DNA from: Apiospora phragmitis | Lineage: Eukaryota > Ascomycota > Sordariomycetes > Amphisphaeriales > Apiosporaceae | Length of the DNA: 64,000 nt | Assembly: GCA_038363925.1 (NCBI GenBank) | Contig: JAQQWL010000011.1 | Span: 8,618,001-8,682,000 of the forward strand | Direction of reading: 5' to 3' | Shown: positions 22,503-33,241 of the stretch, in pieces | How the letters are laid out: the number at the start of each line of letters is the position of its first letter | Numbering within the stretch: the stretch's first letter is position 1 | Translations under genes and position numbers: made by a program | The notes under the pieces: model-generated | What the model was told of the DNA's origin: nothing | Seen by the model: only the letters and a program-made list of their open reading frames with translations | Database searches by the model: none

Positions 22503-24527
22503 ATGGCCGAAGCCGTAGGCACGGCCCTCGCCGTGGTGGGCGTGCTGGGCCAGATCTTCGACGGGTGCGTCAAGGCGTACGGCCACTTCACGACGGCGGC
22601 GCAGTTCGCTCAGCAGTCGCGCGGCCTGGCCTGCAAGCTGCGCATCGAGGAGATGCGGCTCGTCGTCTGGGGCCGAGCGTGGGGCGTGACCGAGGGCAAG
22701 CTCGAGGCGCACCTCATGGACGCCTACGGATCCCGAGGAGGAGGAGGAAGCTCTACCACTAAACTAGCAGCAGTAGGGCCGAGTCCTTTGGGGGGAGAAG
22801 GCCAAGGTCGAGCGATGATGAGGTCCCTGGCCGTGCAGATCCTGAGCGAGCTTCACCGCACCATAACGGACGGGCAGAGGTTGCGGGAACGGTACGGGCT
22901 AGTGGAAGACGAGGAAAAGGGGAGCAACGGGAGTAAAACGGCTGGAGGGGAGGCAAAGAAGCGCTGGTCAAGCGGCCGAGCGATCAGGGCAAGAATGGAG
23001 GAAGCGGCGGCGGCGGCGAGTGGAGCTGGCGAAAGGAGTTCTCGATACGCGCAAGATGGGTGGTGGCCGGTAAGTCCGATACGAGATTCTTGAACCTGAT
23101 GATTTACGATTTACTGCGCACGCACGCGTGTAAAACCAGAATAGGAGCAAAACAGTATACTGAGATACTGTTTTTAATGGCAACAGATAAAGACAAGTTT
23201 ACATCACTGCTTACAGATTTGAAAGGTGACTAAATGACCCCCTTTTACTCTAATCAGCCCTACCTAACAAGCCAAAGATTCCCCAAAACGCTGACACCAA
23301 AGTTTTCCCACCCACCCCATCAGATTACAACGACGGCCTCGAGCAGCTGTTCCCCGCCTCCCGCATCCCGCATCCCGGCCATCCGGCGGACCTGGGTGGC
23401 CGAGCTGCTGGAGTCGGCGCAGCGCGACGTCGAGCAGCTCAGCCTGCTCGAGAACGCCAGCGACGCCGTGTACCCCAAACTCCACGCCTCGGCCGGCCTG
23501 AAGCGGCTGCGCATCAACCTGAACAACGAGCCGCACGGCAAGGCCGCCTTCAAGCCCACGTTCGCCTTCCGGGTGGCCCGGCCCGCGCTGACCGTGTCGG
23601 ACCGGGACCCTAAGCGGAGCCTGGGATTCCACAACCAACAGGACAACAGTAACAGTGACAACAACAACGACAACGTCCTCATCCAATGGGTCGACTACGA
23701 CCGCGAGGACCTCGACGAAAAATTCGTCCACCTGCGCCGCCTCGACCAGCTCGCGCGCATGATGCACTCGGCCACGGACCGGCACCCGGACCTGCACACC
23801 ATCGACTGCCGGGGCTACACCGACGACACCGCGAACAGCCGGTACGGCCTGGTCTACCGGGCGCCCGCGCCGACGTACGTGACGCTGCACACGCTCATCG
23901 CCAGCGACGACCTCAAGACGCCCGACCTCGACGAGCGCATGCGGCTGGCGCGGATCCTGGCTGTCGCTCTCTGGTCGCTGCACGCGCTCGACTGGTTGCA
24001 CAAGTCGCTCTGCTCCGCCAACATCCCTCTTCTTCCCCTCGGCCATCTCGGCGGCCGCGACGCAGCCGACGGCCGCCGCCGCGCTGGTGCCGGACATCGC
24101 GGCGCCCTACCTCGTTGGCTTCGACGCGGCACGGCCCGACCTGGACACGGACATGTCGGTCGCGCCCAAGAACCCATCCATCCGCGACCTGCACCGGCAC
24201 CCCCAGTCGCTGAGCAGCGGGCTGGGCGGCGCGCGGCGGCGGCGGCCGTACTGCAAGGGCTATGACGTCTACAGCCTCGGCCTGGTCCTGCTCGAGATCG
24301 GGCTGTGGAAGCCGCTGCAGACCTACTACAAGCCGCACTACTCGGCCGAGCGGTGGCGCGACCGCGTCGTCCTGCCCGTCCTGGTCCCCGGCCTCGGCAA
24401 CCGGACCGGCCGCGTGTACCGCGAGGTGGTCGAGCGCTGTCTGACGGCCAAGGACGACATGAGCGGCAAGGAGGCGGGGCAGCTGATGGAGAGCGTCGTG
24501 GCGGCCCTGGAGAGCATCCATGTATAA
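22503..24527 (+). pseudogene. HeLo-domain protein with C-terminal kinase-like domain; frame broken three times
   Basis: HeLo is a helical-bundle domain of fungal heterokaryon-incompatibility and cell-death proteins. Here it precedes a degenerate protein-kinase-like domain, an architecture seen in many Pezizomycotina. Proposed exons: 22503-23069, 23187-23225 and 23324-24527. The N-terminal helix begins AEAVGTALAVVGVLGQIFDG; across introns 1 and 2 the family block DKDKFTSLLTDLK then YNDGLEQLFP is readable. In the kinase-like part the catalytic loop is reduced to WLHKSLCSANI (no HRD), and a late DVYSLGLVLLEIGLW matches kinase subdomain IX. Three lesions break the frame: one base short, best placed at GGGG 22947-22950; a 7-bp tandem duplication at 23360-23373; one base extra in CCC 24025-24027. 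Allowing for all three gives exactly 601 codons. It may be a real pseudogene or a partly mis-sequenced gene. Convergent with the Zn2Cys6 gene 110 nt away. Confidence 0.75.
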
Positions 24528-24637
24528 TACTACTATTTTACAAATTTTTGAGCGCCTGACCGATCATGCATGATATTATGTAGTAGAAACCATCATAAGG
24601 AGCACATAACCGTCATCATAATCATCATCAGACGCCT

Positions 24638-26142
24638 TCAAGCAATGACCAGATTGTCGATAGCCTGCCTGGCCAACGCGATGATGCGCTGGCACGTCGG
24701 CGTCTCGCCCTCCTTGTGGAGCTTGAGCACGGCGCTGTAGCCGCCGCACTTGCCGGCCTGGAGCATGGGATCCATAACGGCGTGCCGCGCCCGCGACCGG
24801 TTCTCCATCTGGACCACGAGGTCCTTGAGGCCGAGGTGGCACATCTCCATGGAGACGGCGTTGTTGGCGGCGGCGGCGGCCGGATCACCACTACCGCTCA
24901 TCGTGGCGTCCGGGGGCTCCGTGATGCCGTAGACGTCGACCCGGAGCAGGGCCCGCACCGTCAGCCGCCAGATCGTCGGCTCCATCAAGCGGTGCTCCAG
25001 CAGCCTGCCCGCGCCGCAGCAGTCGTCCGCCGCGAGCTGGCCCCAGAGCCCGCCGTAGCCCTCCATGCGGAACGGGATCTCGCGCCGCTCCGCCTGGGCG
25101 CGCGCGGCCTCCTTGTCCACGAGGCCGAGGATGCGCTCGTACGCGTGCGCGATGCTGGGGATGAGCGTGCCGAGCAGCATGAGGTTCTGGAAGTTCTGCA
25201 TGAGGCGCGGGTGCGACACCGACTCGGCCAGGGCCCGCTCCGACTGGAGCACGTGGTCCGCGGCGCCGCTGCAGACGGCGCAGTGGATGACCTGGTACGC
25301 CGTCTTGGCCGCGACGCGGGCCTGGCGTATCCCGTCCGTCACGCTGTTGGACAGCTTCTGCATCGAGTCCAGCGCCAGGTACAGGTTCGCCGTGCAGGCG
25401 CAGGCGACCGAATGGCCGGCCATCGTCGGAGGTGAGTTGTTGTCGCTGCTGCTGTCAGCGGATGCCGAGGAGCCCGAGGACAGGTTCGGCACGCTCCCTG
25501 GCGGGGTATCCGCCATGTTGATCAATGCAGGGTCGAGATTAGACGAAGACAGGGATGGGGTCTGCTCGACACCTGCGTCGCCAAAGTTCACCTGGCCGTA
25601 GTTCATGTCCATGTACGCAAACTGGCTCAGCTCGGGCCCCCCTTGTTGTTGTTGCTGCCGTTTATTTCTTCATATGGTGGCAGCAGCGTCATATCGTCGA
25701 GGAGACCCGAGGGCAGCGATGTATCGAACATGGTATCCCCGCCGCTCAGGAAGCTCAGAAAGGCGAGGCCCGGATCCTCGGTATCGGGCGGGACGCTGAC
25801 CATGGGGGTCTTGTTCGGGGACTCCTCCGAAGTAGTGGGACCGGCGGAGGCATCCTCCTCATTAGCCTGCTCCTCGCGGGGTCGTTTCCGGGGCCGGCCC
25901 ATCTGTTTCTGGGGCGAGTAATGGCAGACGATGCCCTCGCGCTTGCATCGGGCGCATCCGTCGGCTTCTTTCGAGCATGCCAGCTTACGGGAGCCTATAT
26001 TGTCGATGGAAAATAATACATCCTGTCAGTGGTGGCCTTCAGAGACCCACTGAGAGTGAGGGCTGGACTTACGGCATTCGTCACAGGCCCGATGCTTCGG
26101 AGCCGAGCTGAAATGCTCTACCCCAGCATTTGCGGACGACAT
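24638..26142 (-). CDS. Zn(II)2Cys6 transcription factor; frame broken once
   Basis: Fungal-specific transcription factor binding DNA through a binuclear zinc cluster. Exon 1 is 26142-26073, the intron 26072-25995, exon 2 25994-24638. The intron splits the cluster, whose cysteines fall at residues 20, 23, 30, 37, 40 and 47 (C-X2-C-X6-C-X6-C-X2-C-X6-C). The sequence MGRPRKRPREE, frequent right after such clusters, follows. A Ser/Pro-rich linker comes next, and then a mostly helical C-terminal region with no named domain that I can identify. The frame shifts in the G/C runs at 25634-25642 (plus strand GGGCCCCCC): NNNKGGP upstream, ELSQFAYMDMNYG downstream. One missing base restores 476 codons (475 residues). 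Targets are unknown; no biosynthetic cluster lies next to it. Confidence 0.85.
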
Positions 26143-26735
26143 TTTCACCTTTCATGGACCGATTTGCCACACTTTCTTCGGGATTTTGTGGGTATAGAAA
26201 CGAACTTGAACGGCAATGGTCATTCAGTGAAGCTTGTGAACATTCAAGGAGGAATCTGACCGCTTTGCTGTTCATTCCTGAGGGCACAGAAAGTACCCAG
26301 TCATAGTGAGTAGTGGGGAGAGAGAGAGGGACTGGTCGATTCGTAAGCATGGCTGACTAGAGGTGCTACACCCACACCCAGGATCTTGCGCTGCACACCC
26401 CTGTCGTCAGCTGAGGATCAACAAAGACAGCCGTATAGCCATGTATTGATCGAGTATTAGACGATGCCAGCATTTCGAAAGATATGACTGTCATGCCACA
26501 GTGAGGCGTCGCTTACAGTACTCTCCCGCATTGGCCGTACTATCATCCTTGTGTGTGCTATCAAATCATGACGACAACGAGTTGCAGCATTCAAGGGACA
26601 CAACACTGATAGGGTACACAGCACAACTCCTAATATATATATCCGAGTTATTATTTATGCAGCGTAGACTCTTCCTAGGTGGCTGCCCTCAGCGCTTCGT
26701 CTTGTCTTTGAACATTCTCCTATTTACTCTGTCAC
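26143..26735. other. intergenic, no gene recognised
   Basis: 593-bp spacer between the start of the Zn2Cys6 gene and the end of the 762-residue protein gene, both on the minus strand. It presumably holds the promoter of the former. Nothing else is seen. Confidence 0.5.
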
Positions 26736-29156
26736 TCACCCGGTCAGGCGCCGTTCCTCTGCGCGTTTCTCTCTTGCAGGCTGCTCCTCTGTAATCTTGT
26801 CATTGTCCAATGCGTTGACGGAATTCAGGTCTGCCAGGAATCGTCTGATCCGCAGGCCTGTCTTTTGTCGGATCTTTGCGTCGAACATCTCGTCAGCCGC
26901 GGCGTGGACCGCTATCTGAAGACCTCTGAGTACATCTCGGTCCTTGATGTCGCTATCGTCATAATTGAAGAAGACATCCAAGTCACTCAGGGCCTTTTCC
27001 ACCGCACTCTTCGTTGGCTCTGGGGTAATACGGGATTGAAATTGGACGTCTTCTGGTGGAGGCGCGTTTGGCTTCCTTGGGGACGTAACCTTTGGCGGAG
27101 GTTGCCCTGCTAATTCAACCGGCGAATGTTTCGAGGAAGGCTGAGCAGCCATGGCCTGGGGGTCTCGATCACTCTCGGCGTTTCGGATAGCTAGCGGCGG
27201 ATGATGCTTCTGGCGACGCTTGCTGACAAGGACACGTCCAGCTGGCCGATTCCTTGGTCTATTGGTAGAGTGCTCAGCGAAGTTAGGCTGTTCCGAACAT
27301 GGTTCTAGCCGATGCTTCTCGTTCTCCCTTTTCCCAGTATTTCCAGAGACAGCATCCAATGCACGCTCTAGAGATGAAGTAGTGCTGACAACATGTCTCC
27401 ATGTACGGGGAAGCTCTGGTGCAGGCGAATTCTTCTGGGGATGAGCTACTAGTCTTCTGAAAGCTTGGAAAGGAAGATTGATGTGTTCTTCTTTCGCGGG
27501 CGTCTGAGAATTGTGAAGCTTGGGCATTCTTTTTCCAGAAGGATCATCTTCCGCTCCTACTCGAGGAATTGAAGCCAAAGCATCTTCTCGTTTCAAACCG
27601 GGCGGTCGCTTTCCCAATCCCTTCGCTGGCTTATTCTGCGTGTCAGGACGCTCCAACTTGTCAGGTATCAGTCTCGAATCGTGTCGATCGCCATATTTTT
27701 GTAAGTCTTGAGGAGGGGTTGGTGACACCTTTTTTATCAAGGGCAATCGCGTAACATCGTGATCAGTAGGTAGGTGCTGGCGGCTAAGTTGGTTACTGTC
27801 AGGGATGGTTGTTTTTTCTAGGTTTTCTATGTTGATGTGAACTTTGCCATTGAGAATGACCTTAGTTCTGCTGGCTGAGTTTGGCACGGGGCTCACCGGG
27901 TTCCCAGCTGCTTCTGTCTTCCTGAGCCATGGAAGCGGTCTTCTTTGAACACTCTGCTCCTTTTCCCGCATTAGCTCCAACATAGCCGTCGAAACACCAT
28001 CTTCTGGAGTGAAGCGGATGTAGGTGTCGCCGCTGTAGATAGATGAAGTACACCTATCATCATCTTGACCATCTAGTTCGGCCGGTAGGGAAAGTGAGTT
28101 TCGACGTTTGCTTCCCTTCCTCAAGTTGAGACCTGAAGACTTTGCTCTTGCCTCGGCGGGCAGCTTCCCCCTTTGCTCCTCGGAGGTTACGGCGAGGCCT
28201 GCAGCTTGGAATTCAGTTCGATAGGGGAGCAGAGGTTTGATGGTGTGGACTGATGGTTTTGATTCAGACTCGGTTGGCGTGATGACCGGAAGTTTGCCTG
28301 CTGCACCAGCCGCTTTCGCGTACTTTTCCAACTCCCTGGTGAAGTGTCGGAGAGCCTTGCGCTGGCTAGATGTACGGGATGGTATGCTGGGTGAATGAAG
28401 TACCTCACTATCGAACTGGTCAGACAATGTTAGAGATGACAGTCGTCTTTGCTGAGCAAGGGCGCGGTGAATGGCAGCCCAGGTCGCCGGATCTGAGATA
28501 CCAAATCGCTTTTGCCGGTTTTTCTCGCGATGATTCTCAGAGAAGGACTCGTTATTATTCGGCATTTCTGCTGGCGAAACGACTATTCGCTTCCGAGGAT
28601 CATCGGCCGGTCGCGCCTTTGACGGAGAGTCCTCGGGAGGTGACAGCGTGCCCCAATAGGGATGTTCTAGAGCGTTTTCCAGAAAATTTGATACTTGCTT
28701 GAAAGAGTGACGTTTCTCGTTCTCTACGGGCCGCTTCCTTGACTTGCTTACTTGTCGTCTATGAGATCGCCTGCAGACGCGAAAGCCGCATCTCGAATGA
28801 TCAACACCATCATGTTTCGGGCGTAATTTGGTGAGCTCCTCAGACAGCGGGTTGCGTGCTACTTCAACAGCGGCTCTATGTGGGTGACTGTGGCTGAAAT
28901 CCGAGGAACGGGGAAGATTCACCCGTGGTCGACGATGAGGGCTCCCTTTCTAGGGTAGGTCAAGCGTAGGCATCGTCTGTAATCCAAGAAGAAAGGAGAG
29001 AATACAAGACCAAAAACAGATGGATGTTTGAAGTCGTATAAGCTGTAAGTAAGATAGATGGTTGCTGAGAGCGAGGCACACGCTATTTGATCGATGGCGT
29101 CTGATGTGTCTGCACAAGTCCAGCTTTTCCAGGCTCGTGCCTTCCATTATGTCCAT
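26736..29156 (-). CDS. Basic, largely disordered protein of unknown function
   Basis: Not recognised. A long minus-strand frame (26736-28949) encodes about 738 residues rich in Lys, Arg, Ser and Pro with many short basic clusters, which suggests a nuclear or cytoskeletal disordered protein. Two parts look ordered: a segment near GISDPATWAAIHRALAQQ, and the C-terminus from about KSAVEKALSDLDVFFNYDDS to RIRRFLADLNSVNALDNDK, which reads as a compact helical region. The 5' end is inferred: the frame has a TAG just upstream that coincides with a good acceptor (ACCCTAG, exon from 28949), and a 75-nt first exon (29156-29082, MDIMEGTSLEKLDL...) joins it in phase over a 132-nt intron with a GTGTGC donor. 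The total would then be 762 residues. The long uninterrupted frame makes it a real gene. Confidence 0.7.
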
Positions 29157-30010
29157 TTTACTTGTGGCAGTAGAGCCCCTCGGAGGGAACGAGCCTTATT
29201 AGCTGCAGTGGTGGGCTAATAAATGTAGGAAGGGCCCTCCAACTTCCCTACAGTGTGGGTTTAAGGCCGGCAAACATGATCATTGGGACCAAACACCCTA
29301 CCATTAATTATTGATCAAGACGCTCAATGGATGTCTGTGATCCCTGGAGCCGAGTATACTTCTAATTGGCGACGACCTTTGCGTAATAGGAACTCTATGG
29401 CCGCGAAGTCCCTCTTATCGATCTTGATGTTTTTGTTCATTTCCGACCTTCTTTCGCGTCAGCCCCAACCCTAGTCAGTCCCATTAGACGACAGGGAAAA
29501 AAGCCCTACCTAGCAAAAGTCTTGAAGTGAGAGCGTGTTGCCTGTTTTTGCAGATTAGTATAAGTAATTGTTAAAACGGCTTTGACGGAATGGATGAGTA
29601 CCTCTGGCTTTGCACGAGCCGCACGGAGACATTGTCGATATAGTGAGAGGACATCTCTCTGCAACCCCGACAACCGCATCCTCAACTAGAGATTTCAGTA
29701 AGTATTTTCTTCAGTGGCAGTATTTTTTTTATTGCAAGTTACGTTGATGTCGAGATTGCAATGCTGCTCAGCTTAGTTCGGAATATTGGTCAATGTCGTC
29801 AGTACATTGGCCATTGCAGACCGTGCTTCGCTGCCGGCCCGATGGCAGCTGTCAGCTCATCACGTCGGACGATTAGCAACCTCCTCCAGATACCTATCCC
29901 GAATCATCTGCCGCACGGCATGATGCATGCACTATGTCAGATGCAAACATGTTCAGATGCAAAATACGGGGCTCATGTGAGTACTATGATCCTTGTCATG
30001 GTCAGTAGCT

Positions 30011-30512
30011 GTGGGACCTAGCGATCGTGATTATGTTCATAATGCACATAATGCAACGCCGCGTATTATTGCGCAATAATACGCTAATACAGAAATAATA
30101 GCATTATTCAAATAACGCGCATTGACCTCTCTTGAGAGGCCCTCCATACTGACGTACGCCCGCGCACTTCGAATTTTTGACTACACCGTCTCGGCACCGT
30201 TATTCATATTATCGTAGTGTACTCAACACCGTCGTAACAGAATAACTTTCACGGCCATTTCGATACCTATTTCGACGGAAATGAAGCTGGTGCGACCGGT
30301 GGTAATTGTGGCCGATGTGGCTCGCGATCGCTCGCAGTGGCTCGTGTGTGGCTCGTATGAGGCTGGTGTGTGGTTCGTGTGTGGTTCGTGTGTGGCTCAA
30401 AATTGTGACGCTAATAACGCATAATGCTGTATTATGAGCTAAAGTGCATTATTGAGCTAAATCAGCATTATAGCATTATGCACATAACGTTTTTGAGACC
30501 CCTAGTGGGACC
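30011..30512. mobile_element. hAT-like non-autonomous element (MITE) with 8-bp target-site duplication
   Basis: The 8-bp repeat GTGGGACC occurs at 30011-30018 and 30505-30512 and brackets a 486-bp, AT-rich segment (30019-30504). The two ends are imperfect inverted repeats. The left end begins TAGCGATCG and contains TTATGTTCATAATGC and ATAATGC; the right end read on the opposite strand begins TAGGGGTCTC and contains TTATGTGCATAATGC and ATAATGC. An 8-bp duplication with TAG/TAGGG termini is the hallmark of hAT transposons, and multiple subterminal copies of a short motif (here ATAATGC/GCATTAT) are typical transposase-binding repeats. There is no transposase ORF, so it is non-autonomous. Inside, a degenerate GTGTGGCTCGT-type minisatellite spans about 30315-30400. 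Confidence 0.72.
30315..30400. repeat. degenerate minisatellite (GTGTGGCTCGT-like unit) inside the hAT-like element
   Basis: Successive variants of GTGGCTCG/GTGTGGTTCGT are repeated about six to seven times with substitutions. A short minus-strand ORF over it is merely the repeat translated and is not called as a gene. Confidence 0.75.
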
Positions 30513-30981
30513 TGCATCTTCGGTGAGCGCATCCCTTTGCGTATCTTTGGTGGGATGAAGTACGAGCTCATCTACATAGTAAATCCAATGGGAGATCATC
30601 CCACCTCTACGGCCAGGAGCAAAGCTTGCGGTGACTAGCAGGTTCCTACAGGCTACATGTATTATGCAACTCAATACTGAGTAGCTGTTACGCCCAGTCT
30701 CACATGAACTACCTTGGAAATGATTTCCAGCCAAGAGAAGCCCCAAGGGCCAAGGCACAGTTACATGGTGTAGTGATAAAACGTTTCTTATGAACTCCAG
30801 ACAAACAACTGAGAGTGGTCTCACCATTCCATCTATATAGCAACTCCTTTCCTTAGCATCAGGCCCCTTTCCATTGACCCCGACTTCGACATTATTTCCT
30901 CGAATCCCCTCAAAGCAGCAAAAAGTAGCCACCAAACATTCATAGATGCCAAATTGCCAACCCAAAAGCCAAAAGAAGGCA

Positions 30982-31893
30982 TCAAAGGCCCACCGATAGG
31001 CAAAACCGCGCTTTCGTCAACACATCTGAGCACGTATCCGCAACCCTGGGCTCAAGGGGCTCCGGAGCGGATCGCAATTGGTACAAGCTCTGGTCGCCCC
31101 TGTCCTCCAAATTCAGGTTGCTCAGCCCATAATAGCCACGCAAGTTCTCATGGCATTCTGGCAGTGACGAGGACGATGGCGAGACCATAGGGGTTAGGGG
31201 GTGGACTGAGTACCCCGGAGATGCCTCGAGTAGCGACGTCGAAACACCCCGGTGAATTTCCTCCCCCTTTTCCTCCTTCCCCTCCTCCTCCACAACTGGA
31301 AGCTGCCGTTTCTCTCTGCTGACCTTGCTCGCCATCTTCTCGAGGTGCTTGTTGAAAAGGGTCCGGTTGTACCTGCTACAGCAGGCCGACGCCGACCGCC
31401 GGCCCAGCAGCCGCTCCGCGATCTCCTCCCAGTCCAACTTGCACTGCTCGCGGAGCTCCAGCAGCTGGCGGTCCTCTTCGGCCGTCCAGAAGAAGGAGGC
31501 AAACCCCTCTGGCTCATGTATCGGCGGTTTTGGTGGTGGTGGTGCCGGTGGTGCTCGTGGTGCCGCCGCCGCCGTCGCCGCATTGCTTGGGCTGTCGCGC
31601 GGTACCACGGCGGCGACTGAGTAGTAGTAGTAGTATTTATTGTTGTTGCTGTCGTAGCGGTCTGGGTCGTCGAACCCTCGCGGGTGGAGCGAGTCCGGTA
31701 GGCTGGACGCGCTATCCCACAATAGTCCGGCTCGCCTAGACTGATCATGGGTGATCAGCTTCCGAAAGCGTCCCCGGATCGTGCCCATAGATTGGACTTC
31801 TTGGTGCCGTGGAGTGTCCGGGTTGGCCGACATCATCATGGACAGAGCCAATTTCCAGCAAAAGGACAAAAGAAAGACTTTTTGGATGGCCAT
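30982..31893 (-). CDS. Myb/SANT-like DNA-binding protein
   Basis: Single-exon frame of 303 residues from the first ATG at 31893; a start at one of three tandem Met codons about 19 residues further in is equally possible. Residues about 135-180 form a Myb/SANT-like repeat: FFWTAEEDRQLLELREQ, then LDWEEIAERLLGRRSASACCSRYNRTL, with Trp residues in helices 1 and 2 and the third-helix Trp replaced. Before it lie a poly-Tyr and Ala/Pro-rich linker; after it a basic/acidic coiled segment (REKRQLPVVEEEGKEEKGEE). Likely a nuclear transcription regulator; the target is unknown. Only one repeat is visible, as in many fungal single-Myb proteins. Confidence 0.65.
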   Translation of the reverse strand: MAIQKVFLLSFCWKLALSMMMSANPDTPRHQEVQSMGTIRGRFRKLITHDQSRRAGLLWDSASSLPDSLHPRGFDDPDRYDSNNNKYYYYYSVAAVVPRDSPSNAATAAAAPRAPPAPPPPKPPIHEPEGFASFFWTAEEDRQLLELREQCKLDWEEIAERLLGRRSASACCSRYNRTLFNKHLEKMASKVSREKRQLPVVEEEGKEEKGEEIHRGVSTSLLEASPGYSVHPLTPMVSPSSSSLPECHENLRGYYGLSNLNLEDRGDQSLYQLRSAPEPLEPRVADTCSDVLTKARFCLSVGL

Positions 31894-33241
31894 CCTGTCT
31901 CTTCCCTCTCCATCCCATCAATGTTTGTTGGATGATGGGACAGACAGGGATCCTGGAGTTGTGTGCGAAAGCCAACAACGCCATTTACCAGAGTGCCGGA
32001 AACCAATTGACATACGGTCTAGCCCGTCAAGTGAATTTCTGTTATTCAACGGAGGCCTTTTCATATACCGGACAGTATACTTACAGGCGTTATACCGCTA
32101 GAAAGTACATCTCAGACACTCAATTAGGAGCACTCGAATGAACAACTGTAGCAGTTACATACACATGAATGACTTACACGAGGGGGCATTGTGGAAAACG
32201 TACAGCGCCAAGTATACATTTGGCCTTGCATTGCCAAACCTCAAGGAGCTCTTCAAGGTCTTGAATTCAACTATAGTATCGAGGCGAAGAGGCGAAGAGT
32301 CACTTCCCAGCCACTTCGCCGCCCCCCCCCCCCCCGTTGTGTGCCCGAGACCTAGGAATTCTCCAGGGATAGGACAGGGAATAATAACGTCGAGTATGGA
32401 AGAAAAGCCCCGGATTTGGGACCCTCGTGGGCCGGGAAAATTCTGGTCAAAATTGAGAGAAGAACGCTGTCGTTGCCGAGTCTCATCTTCTCCAGTCGTA
32501 CAAGTTGATGGCTCGCATACCACAAAGTTGTTCCAAGCTTGGGTACGAAGCCTCGTTGGCAATGTTCCAGCCGCTCCATTGTGGCGCCGTCCACGAACGG
32601 GCTTTTTTTGTTAGAAATAGGGATGCCTCGACGATTAACAGGTGGGACTCGAGCCAGGTTGGAGTCTCGCTGCGAAGGAAGTCGTCCAGTCAATTCGTGT
32701 GAAGAAAGTCAGGACCGATACCAACAAGCCTTTATTTACATCGGCCATTTGAGCCTGCCACAAACCTTTAGATTCGCGCATCTCACTCTTCAGAACCCTT
32801 GACCTTCACAGGAAGCATCATTGGATGTTTTAAAGTAGAATCCATTAACTAATAAGTAATACGTATCTGTATGTCTAACCCGTGTGTTTCCCCCCTTGCC
32901 CGGCCGACCAATAACAATGCATGCATGTATGTATGACAATACCATGCCAGACTAGATAAATAGGAGCCGAGGAAGCAACATGTAACCCATTTCTATGTAA
33001 CACCCTGCTTTACGGTCTGCTGTCTTTCGTTGTCCCCCCGTGATGCGGGGATGCGCGTCCGTGTTAAAAAGTACGTACTTACTGTTGCTGTATATGTATA
33101 TTAGGTAACGACCTGCCTGCCCTTGGGCAGACCATCCCCCCTTAAGCCCATAACGCCCCGTTTCCATGCCCATTACAAGACGTATAACACGAAGCATAGA
33201 TCAAAGCATATATTAGCGGTACGTGGAAATTGACCTTGCCT
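31894..33241. other. intergenic with a C14 homopolymer
   Basis: 1.35-kb spacer between the Myb-like gene (5' side) and the CorA gene (3' side), both minus. It contains a run of 14 C at 32322-32335 and low-quality ORFs only. No gene or RNA recognised. Confidence 0.5.

Larger units (their letters stand above)
29157..30981. other. intergenic region carrying a hAT-like element
   Basis: 1.8 kb without a protein gene. The transposon-like element at 30011-30512 is listed separately. The rest (29157-30010 and 30513-30981) shows only short ORFs and no other repeat. Confidence 0.5.

Noticed and set aside
30209..30400. Minus-strand ORF rich in SHTRTTHEP
   Set aside because: It is the translation of the degenerate minisatellite inside the hAT-like element.
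32322..32335. C14 homopolymer as a biological signal
   Set aside because: No associated structure, gene or element; long C runs are also error-prone in sequencing.
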